From an uncultured Planctomycetota bacterium (GTDB lineage Bacteria > Planctomycetota > Phycisphaerae > Sedimentisphaerales > Anaerobacaceae), in NCBI GenBank assembly GCA_903927855.1, contig CAIYOL010000408.1, forward strand, positions 1-11,659: a DNA stretch of 11,659 nt, read 5' to 3'. Shown one piece after another: positions 1-5,356 of this stretch. The notes below the pieces were generated by a model. It searched no databases, was not told the origin of the DNA, and saw only the letters and a program-made list of their open reading frames with translations. How positions within the stretch are numbered: position 1 is the first letter of the stretch; every line of letters starts with the position of its first letter. The position numbers and the translations under genes are program-made.

Positions 1-1116
1 CCTTTGCCAGCACCAGCTCCCGAGTGCGGCCAATGCCAGCAGCAGTCCTATCGAAGGAATATAGGCAAATTTGTCCGAAGCAATGACGTTACTGAAGCCT
101 ATAATCTGCATCGTGGGCAGAAGCCCAATAAAGAAAATCAGCCAGCCGGTCATCGCTGCGCGGGTCCGGCGCAGCGAGATTATCAATAGAGGAATTAATA
201 TGCACGTACCGATGACGCCGACAGCCACCGTCGGCTCTATTAATGACAGCGGCGACGGGAACGGATAGTATGAAGACAGCCTTACCGGCCAGATAATTTT
301 GTAAAGATAGAAAACTATATCATAGCAAGTTACCAGCGGAATGCGTTCCGGGCCGTACTCTGTCGGCAGCCCTACGGTAGCAGTTTGGCTTTGCGAAATA
401 TAAGTTATAACTGCAGATATGGCCCCCACCACAAAAAAGGGAATTTTCTCCAAAACAGCCTGTCGATTAAGACGCTTTAATGGCCAATAATCCATCAGAA
501 GCATCATTACCGGCAGCGGCGTACTCGTCGGTTTCGACATCAATGCCAGTATATACATCGCTATACAGCCAATGTAGAATTTCCAGTTGCCTTTGCGGAC
601 ATAACAGACATATAAGTTCAAAGATAAAAATGCGAAAAACGCCGCCACCAATGTTTTGCGCTCGCTGACCCATGCGATGGTCTCGACCGTCATCGGATGA
701 AGCCCAAAGAGCAAACCAACCCCTATTGCCACCCACACCTGGCCAAACAAAAGATAAAGCAGCATAATCACCAAAACGGTGTTGGCTATATGAAGAGCCA
801 GACTTGTACGATGAAAAGGCCTAATGTTATCGGCGCTGGCCCCGAAGGCACAATCGACCATCAACGATATCATTGCCAGCGGCTGATAGTAACCTCCTAC
901 TGTCGAGGGTTTCAGCACCTCAGTCAGGAACCGCTTAGTCGAGTTCCAACTTGGGCTTTGCACCAGTGCGTTCCCCACCAGGTACTGGTCATCGTCAACG
1001 GAAACTGAGCGGGCAGATAATACCGGCCAATACACCACGAGAACTGTGCAAACAACAATAATCAAACCCACCAGCAGGCCGGCTTTGGGACCTGACTCCA
1101 TGATTTTATCTTGCAT
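1..1116 (-). CDS. TMTC/PMT-like multi-spanning membrane protein, N-terminal part (cut by window edge)
   Basis: An uninterrupted frame runs from an ATG at 1116 to the left edge, giving exactly 372 codons with no stop; the 3' end lies outside. AAAGG sits 6 bases before the ATG. The product has many hydrophobic segments, beginning about residues 12-34. It carries signatures of the bacterial GT-C membrane proteins that resemble eukaryotic TMTC and protein O-mannosyltransferases and often end in TPR repeats: an acidic DDDQY after the first helix (41-45, where GT-C enzymes place the catalytic acid), a histidine in the next loop (H109), HPMTVETIAWVSERK (140-154), MSKP followed by MDYWPLKR (193-215), EKIPFF (223-228), and SDKFAYIPSIG (347-357). 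The family is thought to move sugars from a lipid carrier onto exported proteins or envelope polymers, but bacterial substrates are mostly unknown. TPR repeats, if present, would be beyond the edge. It follows the DUF362 gene by 100 bp and may be co-transcribed. Family call is firm; activity is inference. Confidence 0.85.
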   Translation of the reverse strand, partial: MQDKIMESGPKAGLLVGLIIVVCTVLVVYWPVLSARSVSVDDDQYLVGNALVQSPSWNSTKRFLTEVLKPSTVGGYYQPLAMISLMVDCAFGASADNIRPFHRTSLALHIANTVLVIMLLYLLFGQVWVAIGVGLLFGLHPMTVETIAWVSERKTLVAAFFAFLSLNLYVCYVRKGNWKFYIGCIAMYILALMSKPTSTPLPVMMLLMDYWPLKRLNRQAVLEKIPFFVVGAISAVITYISQSQTATVGLPTEYGPERIPLVTCYDIVFYLYKIIWPVRLSSYYPFPSPLSLIEPTVAVGVIGTCILIPLLIISLRRTRAAMTGWLIFFIGLLPTMQIIGFSNVIASDKFAYIPSIGLLLALAALGSWCWQR

Positions 1117-1133
1117 AACGAACCTTTGAATAT

Positions 1134-1186
1134 TTGACTTATTCAGTGAATTCTACCGTATAATATCAGATGATACAAGCACTCAA
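1134..1186. promoter_or_regulatory. Possible promoter elements on both strands in the 100-bp gap
   Basis: On the minus strand TTGAGT (1181-1186) and TATTAT (1160-1165) are separated by 15 bp, a weak candidate for expressing the membrane-protein gene. On the plus strand TTGACT (1134-1139) and a perfect TATAAT (1159-1164) are 19 bp apart and would fire rightward, antisense to the DUF362 gene. Neither spacing is ideal. No terminator with a T-tract is seen after the DUF362 stop, so readthrough into the membrane-protein gene is also possible. Confidence 0.3.
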
Positions 1187-1216
1187 ATTGCCCAGCTAAC
1201 GGCTATGCTTCGGCTG

Positions 1217-2170
1217 TCACTTTCCGCTTTTGCCGGATTTAATTAGTATTAATATCTGTTTGCAAATGCTTTTGCAGACGTGCAGCAGGGAGAACCTGAT
1301 TGGAATTAGCTGAGGCAGCTCGAAATCTGTGCAGGGATTTTGTGGTAACGAATCGCCGAGGGTTTTTATGCTATCGGCGTCCGGGCAGTTTAATTGCATC
1401 TTTTTTGCCGTTTTGATAATCGGGATATTTTCAGGATTGATATTTACCAGTTTAGAGCAGATAACTTCCAGCGCGAAGGGGTCAGTTCCGCCGAGAAGCC
1501 AGCCGAGAGGCCTTGCCCTTCCGTTGATTGGGCCGGGGCCATCCATCGCGTAAACGGCATCAATGATGGTCAGGGCAGGATTGAGGAATTTGTATATTTC
1601 GATGAGTAATTTGCAAAACTTATCGGCGTTTTTGCCTTTTGCAAAGTGCCAGAGGGCTTTTCTCTTGCCGCTTACACAACCGAACATATTCTTGACTGCG
1701 AATGTTGTTACCAGTTGCTGATGCGTTTTGAACTTGGGCAGATTTATAATTACATCGGAGTCGAGCGCGACTGAACTTATGCCGACCTCGATGTTTTTTG
1801 TTCCTATCCGGCACTTCTTCGGTTTATTGAGCTGTTTTACCGGTATGGATAATTTCTTCAAGGCGTCTTCCATCTCCAATGCTTTTATGCAGGCAAACAC
1901 ATTGCTCCAGGCGGGGGAGTCGCCGATGAAAGGCCTTGCACCGAAATCCTTTAAGAGCTTTGCGGTTTCGAGCAACACCGCCGGGTCGGTCTGGGTGGCA
2001 CAATGGCGGGGTTTCGGGGCAATGAAATTCGGTTTAAGCAGGACGGTGTCGCCTCGAGTTACAAATTTTTCCAATCCGCCGAGAAGCTCAAACTGTGCTG
2101 CAATCGCCTGGGCGATTTTGGTCTGGCTGTAATCGCTACATCGAGTTAGTGTCACCGTTGGATTGGACAT
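1217..2170 (-). CDS. DUF362 family protein
   Basis: A 317-residue protein with the conserved pattern of the DUF362 family: LLKPN (44-48) after a short N-terminal domain, a GDSP turn (83-86), a long segment ending INLPKFKTH (142-150) and KNMFG (160-164), then DAVYAMDGPGP (204-214) and GGTDPFALE (227-235). Many family members carry a C-terminal 4Fe-4S ferredoxin domain. This one does not: its cysteines (for example 11, 57, 120, 165, 262) are scattered with no CxxCxxC cluster, and the C-terminus is a hydrophobic, lysine-capped stretch (about 289-317). The biochemical role of the family is not established; links to iron-sulfur or redox chemistry and to envelope metabolism have been suggested. Start is an ATG 8 bases after the TGA of the upstream lipoprotein gene, with no clear Shine-Dalgarno sequence, so translation is probably coupled. 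Confidence 0.85.
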   Translation of the reverse strand: MSNPTVTLTRCSDYSQTKIAQAIAAQFELLGGLEKFVTRGDTVLLKPNFIAPKPRHCATQTDPAVLLETAKLLKDFGARPFIGDSPAWSNVFACIKALEMEDALKKLSIPVKQLNKPKKCRIGTKNIEVGISSVALDSDVIINLPKFKTHQQLVTTFAVKNMFGCVSGKRKALWHFAKGKNADKFCKLLIEIYKFLNPALTIIDAVYAMDGPGPINGRARPLGWLLGGTDPFALEVICSKLVNINPENIPIIKTAKKMQLNCPDADSIKTLGDSLPQNPCTDFELPQLIPIRFSLLHVCKSICKQILILIKSGKSGK

Positions 2171-2178
2171 ACGACGGC

Positions 2179-2985
2179 TCAGTCAATTATCCGTGTACAA
2201 ATAAGCAGGAACATTCTGATAGTTGGTTTGGGTTTTGGCATGCTGAAGAATAAGCTGCCTAATGTTATTTGGTTGTCGATGTATTTTTCCGGTCCGAGCA
2301 AGACAAAGTCGCCAGGGCTCATTTTCAGGCCGAAGCCGGCGGAGGTAAAAAGGAACTCATTTGATTTTGCTCGCTCGTCCAATTGCGGAATTGGACTATG
2401 TGTTGGCGGCATGAATACCGGCATGGCGCTAACATTGCATACGCCTCTTGAGCCGGGGATTTTTTCAGCTTTTATTCGCAGAGCAAGCTTGCCCGGGCCG
2501 ACAGTCGCACCTTCCATTGAACCGGTGGTTGAGATATAGAAGATGGTCTGTTCCTGATTTAACCTTGTAATAGTAAAGTTGCTGGTTTCGCCATCGAGCA
2601 GCAGCAGTGAAACCGTTTCTATGTGTTTACTGCCGGCACCACGCAGTACATTGGCGACTGTGTTCCACATTTGGATTTGGCCGAAACTTGCTGAAAATGA
2701 GTTGGCTTTGAAGGCTTCGTAGTCGTTAAATTGCAGCGGCTTCGTGTATAGCATCCGCTGAGCATAATTAAACACGTTGGTGTCTTCAGCAGGCATTTCA
2801 AAAATGTGGATGTCGAGATTTATTGTCTTTAGCGGTCGGCCTTCGGGATTGTTCACGTCAGAAGAAGTAGCTAAATCGCTTAACTTGACATTCTCCCATA
2901 TAGGTTTTTCCTTTTCAGGGGCCTTACAGCCTGTAAGTAAGGCGGCTGTGCAAATTAAAACTGTAATTTTGAAAAAGCGAATCAT
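2179..2985 (-). CDS. Lipoprotein of unknown function
   Basis: A 268-residue protein beginning with a short basic N-terminus, a hydrophobic core and the lipobox LLTGC, which gives Cys20 as the lipidated residue after cleavage by signal peptidase II; it should be anchored to a membrane facing the periplasm. After a short Lys/Glu-rich linker the rest is a mixed, apparently soluble domain with many beta-prone stretches (for example about 49-58, 120-150 and 160-185) and Pro-rich turns. I do not recognise the domain. No catalytic motif or repeat is evident. It precedes the DUF362 gene by 8 bp, so the two are probably one transcript. No Shine-Dalgarno sequence precedes the ATG. A TTGACA-N17-TAATCT promoter ends only 6 bases before the ATG, which suggests a leaderless or nearly leaderless message. 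Confidence 0.75.
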   Translation of the reverse strand: MIRFFKITVLICTAALLTGCKAPEKEKPIWENVKLSDLATSSDVNNPEGRPLKTINLDIHIFEMPAEDTNVFNYAQRMLYTKPLQFNDYEAFKANSFSASFGQIQMWNTVANVLRGAGSKHIETVSLLLLDGETSNFTITRLNQEQTIFYISTTGSMEGATVGPGKLALRIKAEKIPGSRGVCNVSAMPVFMPPTHSPIPQLDERAKSNEFLFTSAGFGLKMSPGDFVLLGPEKYIDNQITLGSLFFSMPKPKPTIRMFLLICTRIID

Positions 2986-2991
2986 GGAAAT

Positions 2992-3020
2992 AGATTAGCG
3001 ATTGCGTGGAAGGCTGTCAA
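2992..3020 (-). promoter_or_regulatory. Promoter of the lipoprotein-DUF362 transcript
   Basis: Reading leftward, TTGACA (3020-3015) is followed after 17 bp by TAATCT (2997-2992). The -35 is perfect and the -10 matches at three positions. Transcription would begin about at the ATG at 2985. The -35 box lies only 6 bp from the opposing -35 box of the tRNA promoter. Confidence 0.5.
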
Positions 3021-3026
3021 ATGCAA

Positions 3027-3055
3027 TTGACAATTCGCAACCGGCGTCTTACAAT
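3027..3055 (+). promoter_or_regulatory. Promoter of tRNA-Gln
   Basis: TTGACA (3027-3032), a 17-bp spacer and TACAAT (3050-3055), so eleven of twelve sigma-70-type consensus bases at the best spacing. The start point is predicted near 3062, six bases before the mature tRNA. This is the strongest promoter match in the window, as expected for a stable RNA gene. Confidence 0.75.
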
Positions 3056-3067
3056 CACGGATTGATT

Positions 3068-3138
3068 TGGGGAATAGTGTAACGGTAGCACAAATGACTC
3101 TGGATCATTTAGTCAAGGTTCGAATCCTTGTTCCCCAG
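3068..3138 (+). tRNA. tRNA-Gln (anticodon CUG)
   Basis: The 71 bases fold as a full cloverleaf. The acceptor stem is TGGGGAA with TTCCCCA (7 bp) and discriminator G at 3138. The D stem is GTGT with GCAC around the loop AACGGTA. The anticodon stem is AATGA with TCATT around CTCTGGA, so the anticodon is CTG. A 4-base variable region follows, then a T stem CAAGG with CCTTG around TTCGAAT. The weak first pair (U-A) and the G-rich acceptor are typical of bacterial tRNA-Gln. The 3' CCA is not encoded (GTA follows the acceptor stem) and must be added by the nucleotidyltransferase. The CUG isoacceptor decodes CAG and usually accompanies an essential UUG one located elsewhere. Confidence 0.95.
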
Positions 3139-3143
3139 TACTT

Positions 3144-3194
3144 CGAGGCGGCCCTGCTACTGTCTTGCGACAGCAAGACATGGGGCCTTGCTCG
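3144..3194. repeat. Long imperfect hairpin after the tRNA, non-coding
   Basis: The core is a perfect 8-bp inverted repeat, TGTCTTGC (3161-3168) with GCAAGACA (3173-3180) around GACA. It extends through GGCCC (3150-3154) with GGGCC (3183-3187) and CGAG (3144-3147) with CTCG (3191-3194), with internal bulges. No T-tract follows, so it is not a typical rho-independent terminator. It could be a tRNA 3'-processing or stabilising structure, or one copy of a dispersed palindromic repeat; I cannot tell from one copy. Confidence 0.55.
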
Positions 3195-3371
3195 CTACTT
3201 GTTGCTTCGAACCATCCCATTTTACAACTGAAACGGTATAATTTTTCTGTATGATTTGCAATAAAAGGCCGGTTGAGAGCGTCTAAATTAGTAAACAAAA
3301 CGGCTTAACATAAAGGCCGATTTTCAGTAGAAAAATCGGGATAGGCATAAGTTAAGGAAGGAAGGATAGAA
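3195..3371 (+). promoter_or_regulatory. Leader region of the HEAT-repeat protein gene, with hairpin
   Basis: A perfect TATAAT lies at 3237-3242 but no convincing -35 box stands before it. If used, it would give a leader of about 120 bases. That leader contains a perfect 8-bp hairpin, CCGATTTT (3317-3324) with AAAATCGG (3332-3339) around a 7-base loop, then a purine-rich Shine-Dalgarno stretch, GGAAGGAAGG, ending six bases before the ATG at 3372. The hairpin has no T-tract after it, so it is more likely a leader structure than a terminator. I could not assign the leader to a known riboswitch class. Confidence 0.4.
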
Positions 3372-4073
3372 ATGAAAACGTTAAGATATATGTTAATAGT
3401 AATAGTGTTGGTTGGTGGCATGCTAATGTTGATGCCGGGAATGGTTTTTGCTGAAGGTCATGGCGGAGGCGGTCACGGTGGAGGTGGTCACGGCGGAGGT
3501 GGTCATGGTCATGGTGGTGGTCACACAAACTACAGCTTCTCTTTTGGATTTGGCTACTATCGGCCTGAGCCGTACTGTTACCCCTATTACTACTCTTCAT
3601 ACTATTACCCATCCTATTATTCGTACTACCCCTCTTACTATTCACCTGGGGTAGTTTATATTGATCCTCCTGCGCCGCCTCCTGTTGTAGTCCAAAGGCC
3701 GGTAGTGGTTGAAAAACAAACAGTTATTGTTCAGCCGCAGCAATTCGACCAAAGCACGCTGCAACTAAATATGGACCTTCAATACAAGAAAAGCGAGCTT
3801 CTCAAACAGCTCCAGGCGCCAAACAAAGAGTTGCGCAGAGAAGCAATAAAGGAATTAGCTGGTTTTTCTTTCGATGATAACGTCAGATATGCCCTCGAGC
3901 AAATTCTGCTTTCAGACCCTGACCCCGAGTTGCGGGCGGAAGCGGCCGATGCGTTTGGTGCAGTAAAGAACGCAAATGCCCGTTCAGCCCTTGAAAGAGC
4001 AAGGGTGGAAGACCCCATTGCGGATGTTCGCAGGGCAGCCGACGAGGCAATCAGGAGTATAGCGGGTAATTGA
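3372..4073 (+). CDS. Secreted Gly/His- and Tyr-rich protein with C-terminal HEAT repeats
   Basis: A 233-residue protein with a strong Shine-Dalgarno sequence. Residues 1-27 form a signal peptide (basic MKTLR, hydrophobic core, cleavage probably after VFA). The mature part is a mosaic: a block of HGGGG repeats with histidines at 30, 35, 40, 45, 47 and 51; a Tyr/Ser/Pro-rich block (about 59-96, near twenty tyrosines); a Pro/Val-rich linker (97-122); then a helical domain (about 135-230) whose paired helices, with PNKELRREAIKEL, DPDPELRAEAADAF and DPIADVRRAADEA, fit two to three HEAT repeats. HEAT repeats usually bind proteins. The regular histidines could bind metal ions and the tyrosine block could mediate adhesion or surface assembly, but both are inference. 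Monocistronic in appearance, convergent with xth 25 bp away. No known name. Confidence 0.85.
   Translation: MKTLRYMLIVIVLVGGMLMLMPGMVFAEGHGGGGHGGGGHGGGGHGHGGGHTNYSFSFGFGYYRPEPYCYPYYYSSYYYPSYYSYYPSYYSPGVVYIDPPAPPPVVVQRPVVVEKQTVIVQPQQFDQSTLQLNMDLQYKKSELLKQLQAPNKELRREAIKELAGFSFDDNVRYALEQILLSDPDPELRAEAADAFGAVKNANARSALERARVEDPIADVRRAADEAIRSIAGN
3459..3524 (+). repeat. In-frame 15-bp tandem repeat encoding HGGGG
   Basis: Units of the form CAYGGYGGAGGYGGT recur about three times, then a shorter His-Gly run ends the block. Codons differ at wobble positions between units, so the amino-acid pattern appears to be kept beyond simple DNA slippage. Copy number is likely variable between strains. Confidence 0.7.
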
Positions 4074-4098
4074 TTCTTAAAATAAACGGGTTCAATTT

Positions 4099-4869
4099 TT
4101 ACCAGGAAAACTCAGCGACAACAGGAGTGTGGTCGCTGGGCTTTTCTGCGGTGCGAGGCTGCTTATCTATATAACAGGCGGTGCATTTTTCCGCCAGCGG
4201 TTTTGTGGCCATAATGTGGTCTAATCGCCAGCCGAGGTTACGCTTAAGCGAATTTGGCAGTCTGTAATCCCAGAAGGTATATTGGCCCGGCTCTTTGCAG
4301 TGCAGTCTGAATACGTCGACAAATCCCCACCGCGTAACTCTATTCAGGGCCTCGGTAACTTCCGGACAAAAGCAAACGTGCCCCAGTAAGTTTTTAGGGT
4401 CATATACGTCGATTGACTGCGGCGCTACATTGAGATCGCCAACCCACACTATAGGATTTGAAGGGTCGAAATCCTTTTTGAAAAATTTCAACAGTCGTTC
4501 AAACCACTCCAGTTTGTACTGGAACTTTTCGGATAGTGGCGAATCGCCCTGCGGGACGTAAGTATTGACGACGACAATGCCGGCGATTTCAGCTGCAATT
4601 AAACGGGCCTCGTCTTTAGGCTCACTGCTGAAGCCAAATCTTGCGTTTTTGATTTCGGTCTTGCTGAAAATAGCTACGCCGTTATAACTTTTTTGCCCTT
4701 TGAAGACGCGTTTGTATCCAGCGGCCTCGAACGCATCTGTTGGAAAATCGGCATCCTGAACCTTGGTTTCCTGGACGGCGAGGACATCCGGCTGATGCTC
4801 AGCGAGCCACCGAATTACTATGGGCAAGCGAGAGCGTATGGAATTGACGTTAAAGCTGCCGATTTTCAT
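4099..4869 (-). CDS. xth: Exodeoxyribonuclease III / AP endonuclease (Xth family)
   Basis: A 256-residue endonuclease/exonuclease/phosphatase-fold enzyme of base-excision repair. It cuts DNA 5' of abasic sites and trims 3' blocked ends with a divalent metal. All key residues of the E. coli XthA type are visible: Asn7 in FNVNSIR, the metal ligand Glu34 in QETK, Tyr104 in NTYVPQG, Asp145 and Asn147 in GDLNVAP, Asp217 in GWRLDHI, and the catalytic pair Asp246-His247 in SDHTPV. Length is close to the usual 250-270. The ATG at 4869 has GGAG nine bases upstream. It is divergent from the small lipoprotein gene and convergent with the HEAT-repeat gene, so it is probably transcribed alone. The motif set fits ExoIII rather than the exonuclease/phosphatase relatives. 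Confidence 0.96.
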   Translation of the reverse strand: MKIGSFNVNSIRSRLPIVIRWLAEHQPDVLAVQETKVQDADFPTDAFEAAGYKRVFKGQKSYNGVAIFSKTEIKNARFGFSSEPKDEARLIAAEIAGIVVVNTYVPQGDSPLSEKFQYKLEWFERLLKFFKKDFDPSNPIVWVGDLNVAPQSIDVYDPKNLLGHVCFCPEVTEALNRVTRWGFVDVFRLHCKEPGQYTFWDYRLPNSLKRNLGWRLDHIMATKPLAEKCTACYIDKQPRTAEKPSDHTPVVAEFSW

Positions 4870-4921
4870 TTAAGCTGTCTCCGGCATAAATTGTTGAGAA
4901 TCTATTTATTTGTCCGATAGT

Positions 4922-4949
4922 ATTATACGGGCTTGCCAAATGCGATAAA
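4922..4949 (-). promoter_or_regulatory. Candidate promoter of xth
   Basis: Reading leftward, a perfect TATAAT (4927-4922) is preceded by CCCG, with only a poor -35 match (TTTATC, 4949-4944, 16-bp spacer). The start point would be about 45-50 bases before the xth ATG. Confidence 0.4.
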
Positions 4950-4964
4950 TCGTACTTGGTAAGG

Positions 4965-4992
4965 TTGCCAAGGATGTGTATCATATTAAGAT
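4965..4992 (+). promoter_or_regulatory. Candidate promoter of the small lipoprotein gene
   Basis: TTGCCA (4965-4970), a 16-bp spacer and TAAGAT (4987-4992) give nine of twelve consensus bases. The start would be near 5000, leaving a leader of about 70 bases. An inverted repeat begins inside the -10 box. Confidence 0.4.
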
Positions 4993-5017
4993 ATTTATGG
5001 TTTTCTACAAATATCTT
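4988..5017. repeat. Perfect 9-bp AT-rich inverted repeat over the promoter
   Basis: AAGATATTT (4988-4996) and AAATATCTT (5009-5017) are perfect reverse complements separated by 12 bases. It overlaps the predicted -10 box and start of the lipoprotein gene, so it may be an operator for a dimeric regulator or a 5'-end hairpin protecting the message. No T-tract follows. Confidence 0.5.
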
Positions 5018-5069
5018 CGAATATTGTTATTGAGCCGAGCTTGTCGGCGATAAAATGGAGTTCAAGAAG

Positions 5070-5279
5070 ATGGCAAAGAAAGTAATCTTATATGTTATTT
5101 TAATTATCTTGAGTATTTCGTTGACCAGCTGTCAAACTATCCAGGGTGTAGGCGGTGATATTCAATGGACTGCTAAAAAGAGCGCCGACGCATGGGGAGG
5201 GGAAAAGACGAAAGCGGGAGATGAGGAGGCCGAAACAAGGGAGGGGAAAAAGGCGGAAGTGGAAGAAGACAGATATTAG
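5070..5279 (+). CDS. Small entericidin-like lipoprotein with charged C-terminal tail
   Basis: Starting at the ATG at 5070 the product has 69 residues: a lysine-tipped hydrophobic signal, the lipobox SLTSC with lipidated Cys21, then QTIQGVGGDIQ, which matches the pattern after the cysteine in entericidin A/B family lipoproteins (Cys-Asn/Gln-Thr-x-Gln-Gly-x-Gly-x-Asp). Entericidins are tiny cell-envelope lipoproteins induced by stress and stationary phase. This one continues with a strongly charged Lys/Glu tail (about 46-67) that the classic members lack, so its role is uncertain. An in-frame ATG at 5055 would add five residues (MEFKK), but the 5070 start has GGAG nine bases upstream and the more usual signal-peptide length. 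It has its own terminator and appears monocistronic. Confidence 0.75.
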   Translation: MAKKVILYVILIILSISLTSCQTIQGVGGDIQWTAKKSADAWGGEKTKAGDEEAETREGKKAEVEEDRY

Positions 5280-5329
5280 CATAATCCGTCTGTTCAGCTT
5301 GGCGGGAGTTTATGTTGCCGCTTTTAAAG

Positions 5330-5356
5330 AGCAGGTTTTTCTACCTGCTTTTTTTT
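5330..5356 (+). terminator. Rho-independent terminator of the small lipoprotein gene
   Basis: AGCAGGT (5330-5336) pairs with ACCTGCT (5343-5349) around a 6-base loop, followed by eight Ts (5349-5356). The 3' half of the stem and the T-tract also encode the final Lys-Lys-Ser-Arg-stop of the convergent gene on the other strand, so the two genes share these bases. Confidence 0.88.

Noticed and set aside
467..736. Minus-strand ORF of 89 codons and plus-strand ORFs at 480-1008
   Set aside because: They lie inside the open frame of the TMTC-like gene, which has clear family motifs over its whole 372 codons.
3113..3298. Minus-strand ORF of 61 codons overlapping the tRNA
   Set aside because: Its end is the reverse complement of the tRNA T-arm (GEQGFEP), a common false ORF, and the rest reads through the hairpin. 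No ribosome site.
3243..3371. Riboswitch in the leader of the HEAT-repeat gene
   Set aside because: A hairpin is visible but no conserved core of a riboswitch class I know could be matched, and the gene is not metabolic.
3459..3524. Tandem repeats resembling a short repeat array
   Set aside because: The 15-bp units have no spacers and encode the HGGGG block of a protein, so this is not a CRISPR array.
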